From Tigriopus japonicus (lineage: Eukaryota; Arthropoda; Copepoda; Harpacticoida; Harpacticidae): DNA of 64,000 nucleotides. The translations under genes were made by a program, and so were the position numbers. Positions 60,679 through 64,000 of this stretch are shown here, piece after piece. Each line of letters starts with the position of its first letter. Position 1 is the first letter of the stretch. The stretch lies in contig CM021316.1 in NCBI GenBank assembly GCA_010645155.1, forward strand, positions 773,644 to 837,643. Direction: 5' to 3'. The notes beneath the pieces are model-generated. The model made no database searches, was not told the DNA's origin, and saw only the letters and a program-made list of their open reading frames with translations.

Positions 60679-62880
60679 TCTATCAACTAGCTACATTGGC
60701 ATACAGAATGACTTCTTCCACTTTCCTCCTAATAGAAATTTGCCGTAAAAATCCTGCGATTCTCTTTCAGTGTTTCCATTGGTTTGTCCGCCCCTAGATG
60801 TTGTAGAAGGTGCTACTGTCTATGATTTAAAGCTTGATACAATGAATTATACACCAAGAAGCGTTCTTACTTTAACAAGAACATCGCCAAAGAAGGAGTC
60901 AGACGGCCATCGAGTTTATTGCGGTTTTAAAGAGGTTTAGACCTCACAGAGTTCGTGTTTGAATTGGCAGCTCAATTAAACAACGAAGTCAGAAGTTTTG
61001 CGTTAAGTTAAGGTATAAGGGGGCACAAATTGAATGACTTGACCCTCTTGTAAGATTTTGCAAGAACAGGTTTAATGAATAGGGCTCGGATAAAGTTCCT
61101 AAATGCAGCTTGCACCCAAATTGCAACTTTTGGACATTTTAATCGGAATCAAAAACTTTTCGATTTTATCGCAACAACTTCTAGCATTTTTGCCTTGATC
61201 ACCGAAATTGTGGGGATTTTGCACGAAATACACATTTTATACGTACTTTTGCGACGTTTTCACAATATTAATGGTTTTTTTTTTCTAAACTTTTTTTCGA
61301 CACAAATCGATGGCCCTCTAGCGGTGATGCAAGCGTCATCAACCAACTCGCATCAGTTTGCGATAGTAACGTCATCTAACGCATTGTTTAGTACTAAACT
61401 AAGATTAAATCACCGAAGCATCGGTGAAAGTCGAATTTAGAGTGTTGCATGTAAAACCTGAAGTCTTGGATCACATTACTTGGTAGGATTGCCTGTTTAG
61501 GTTAGTTAATAACACAATGATATTATATTACATAAATATTACAACCGATTCTGAATTGGCTATCGTGTTTATCATTAGAAATATACAGTATTTGTATATT
61601 ACGTTTGTGAGTGGGTCTCAATATAGTAATTATTCATAAATTTTGAAACTAAAAATGTGTTCTATTTTTTATACAAAATGAGCTAAGATCCAAATCTGGA
61701 CGGAGGAAAGGGTATTATTAATCCCAAGTTTTGATCCAATACGGGGTCAGGTTTGGAAGACTTCACATTGGTACTACAACTCCCACTTCTAGCGCTCATT
61801 TGAATCAGGAAGGAACGAGTAAATTTGATTCCAGGATCTGGCTGATTCTTCTCAACGACGTTGCCCTTTTTGCGCTTATTAGTGTCCTTTCAGATTAGAG
61901 TATTTATGATGTATTTGGAATATTTTTGTTCATTTTGATATAGTGTGTGTAAATGCACTTTAAATATGTTCAAAGTAGTGGACATTATCATTTGATGTTC
62001 TCCTCAAAAATTCTCAGAATTATAGGCTAGTGCTTATCATCACTAGTACCTTGGTTCGAGAAACCTGGGCATAAAGATGTGCAAAGACCAATCTGTAATG
62101 CAATTTGGTTTGAAAAGAAAAAAGTGAAAGTAATAACATTCCACGTATTGAGTCATCCCTAATTCGTCGTGAACTTTGTTGCTTGGTCATCTACACTCAA
62201 AGCTGTTAAGTCTAAAGATGTAAGGTATCAATTTACAACTCCTCCTGTCACTAGTAAGGTTTGGAAAGATTGCTGACTAAATAGCTCGTGGTATAGCATA
62301 AGATTCGGCTTTAGGAGAAATTGGATGATCAAGTTTTACCGAATAACGCCCAGTTTCAGATTAGTGTTTCAATTGCAATCTGGTCACAGAGTTAGTTTCA
62401 ACTTCAAACAAACCTAATTGAATCATAGAGCTTTAGACCAATATCGATCCCCAAAAACACACCATCGATGCATAAAAATGCACACATCATCTCACAGTGG
62501 ACTAAGGGACCCAGGTCTAACAAAATAAAAGTTTTTTTGAATGAATCTATTTTTATCAGAATCATTCACGATCCTCTTTAAGTGGTCAAATTCATCTGAC
62601 GAGACCTGAACAATGACCCAAGAACTACCCAGTCTCTCGAGCTACCACAGTGACTGTCAATTGATTGACGCTGCAATCCAACATACGTATTTGTCCTTAT
62701 TGGTTCTAGAACAGGGAGTTTTCCAAATTGAGCCAAAATGACATTCGTTTTTCATTTTGCAGGCCAATACTTTCTGATTTGGTTTTAACGATTGGGTTTC
62801 ATCAGTTCCTAACAACGGATGCTGTTTTCCTCATAGGAGTTCTTAGTACTTGGACTTTTTCTATTAAGACCATACAATTT
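60679..62880. other. AT-rich intergenic, nothing recognised
   Basis: No supported gene. A plus-strand frame (61075-61440) has no domain. The stretch before 62880 may contain 5' parts of the decayed LINE that follows, but I can read no endonuclease motifs. Confidence 0.4.
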
Positions 62881-62899
62881 GTAACTTTCTTATAAGATA

Positions 62900-63480
62900 T
62901 CACTTGCCTTTGCCTTTTATCATACCTAAAGCCAAATTATCGGCTATTGTAAGGGTATTGAGAAAAATGGCACAATCAATCGGATCATTCATTGTCTTGG
63001 AAAACCCCTTCTTGAAGATGATGTCCACCCTGCTAGTTGTCTGTTTATCCGGATTGGCCAAGGATTGGAATCTCCATCCCGAGTTACAATTTGGTTTCCG
63101 GAGAAATTGATCAACTACGTTGGCAGCCACTCTCCTCTATGAAATTGAATTCTTCAGCTTTATGAGGAGAGCTAACGGATGCTTTGTGGATTTCTTTAAA
63201 GTATTGGACAGGGTAGACTGAACGCGGTTATTTCTCAAAATCCATATGTGAGGAATTCTTCTTTCTACATGTGTCCTGTTGGCCAACATCTATATACCCC
63301 TCACATGCTCCATTCGTATTGTTGAGGAACTTTCCCCATGTAATTTCACCTCTATTGGCCTTTTGCAAGGGGATCCACTATCGCCAATGCTGTTCAACCT
63401 TTATTTATCCAACCTGCCCAAACTCGAAATCAGTTGTTCCACAATACGTTCGAAGTAGTGGTTTCTATCTCAAAGTAACC
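62900..63480 (+). pseudogene. Decayed non-LTR (LINE) reverse transcriptase
   Basis: One plus-strand frame keeps RT motifs across about 550 bp without a frameshift: HPELQFGFRRN with STTLAATLL after it, FVDFFKVLDRVD (catalytic block A with FVDF) and GLLQGDPLSPMLFNLYLSN (block B). Four in-frame stops interrupt it (63108 TGA, 63219 TGA, 63249 TGA, 63456 TAG). The YADD block is not visible downstream. The first three stops fall where the family commonly has Arg. It is an inactive relic; the clade cannot be fixed from this fragment. Confidence 0.65.
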
Positions 63481-64000
63481 AGCAACAATATCCAAAATCT
63501 ATGGAACGCCCCTTTGTTGGAGGTTTTGGTCACATACCATGGAGGCAATACAATCTGACCTTAAAGTTTTGTCGTAGTTTTGAACCAAAATATTTTTTGA
63601 TGTAATATTTTAGTTGAACGATCCCCAAATAGTCTCCCTATCCTTTAAAATGATATTTGTTATACTATCAAGCACATTGTAAGATGTGGAAGGACGGCTC
63701 AAAGTTTATTTATTAAGTTGCCATTCCTTTGCCTTAATGTTGATGTGTGATTGAGATTGTAAGAGCTCTTGAATCATGATGGACATCAAGTATTTAAGTT
63801 GTTTTTGGTTGGAGTGTTCCCAAACCAATTCCATATCTCTAGGACCAAGTAAGATTTGATTTCCGCTATTTACTAATTGTATTTTTACTTTGGTTTATAA
63901 TGAGGTAGAATCCTGAATGAAGCATCCACACAACACTTGTTGTTCCGCCACATATTTGTTATTTAACTACATCCTAAACTAATACTAAAACATTCCACAA
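63481..64000. other. End of window, nothing recognised
   Basis: AT-rich sequence after the LINE relic, perhaps its eroded 3' part. No gene or repeat is supported. Confidence 0.4.

Overview
This is a nuclear genomic window from an animal, most likely an arthropod and perhaps a crustacean such as a copepod. Genes have short GT-AG introns. Several families are metazoan: an NDR kinase, an RR-type chitin-binding cuticle protein, an achaete-scute bHLH factor, a THAP protein and an SRRM2/Cwc21 splicing factor. The cuticle protein and achaete-scute gene point to arthropods; the genus is inference. There are no bacterial operons, CRISPR arrays or phage genes.

Layout. Positions 1-4556: non-coding or unrecognised. 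4557-8271 (+): NDR-family Ser/Thr kinase (tricornered/STK38-like), 7 coding exons, 491 aa, every phase consistent. 10650-11645 (+): secreted RR cuticle protein with a 4-codon first exon. 13151-17264 (+): secreted Tyr/Arg/Asp-rich protein with a C-terminal Ig domain, 372 aa. 17727-20515 (+): one-module paladin-like phosphatase, 508 aa, with a GC-AG intron. 20568-24213 (-): type I membrane protein, 306 aa, ending only 52 bp from the paladin stop in convergent orientation; its introns are full of mobile elements. 28051-30492 (-): A4GALT/A4GNT-like glycosyltransferase, one internal join unresolved. 31525-33134 (-): THAP zinc-finger protein, 277 aa, with four acidic exons. 34952-38068 (+): intronless SRRM2/Cwc21-like RS-rich splicing factor, 1038 aa. 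43419-44294 (-): intronless achaete-scute-like bHLH factor. 58282-58808 (-): C-type lectin domain with its N-terminus missing. 59768-59995 (-): possible exon of a secreted protein. 60216-60388: assembly gap.

The rest is AT-rich and rich in mobile elements. It holds two foldback-like elements with 15-bp subrepeats in their inverted ends; several non-autonomous DNA transposons with visible target-site duplications (8 bp hAT-like at 23119, 26783 and 39987; TA type at 23601 and 29181); a hairpin element; a tRNA-headed SINE; a palindromic element of about 0.96 kb; an interspersed repeat family with copies 30 kb apart; a mariner-like remnant; and two non-LTR reverse-transcriptase remnants. The 44.3-58.2 kb stretch has no gene I can support.

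The genes are not a pathway. They are neighbouring eukaryotic loci; the only close structural link is the convergent paladin/membrane-protein pair. Exon models were read by eye from splice sites, phase and family resemblance; none is backed by transcripts.
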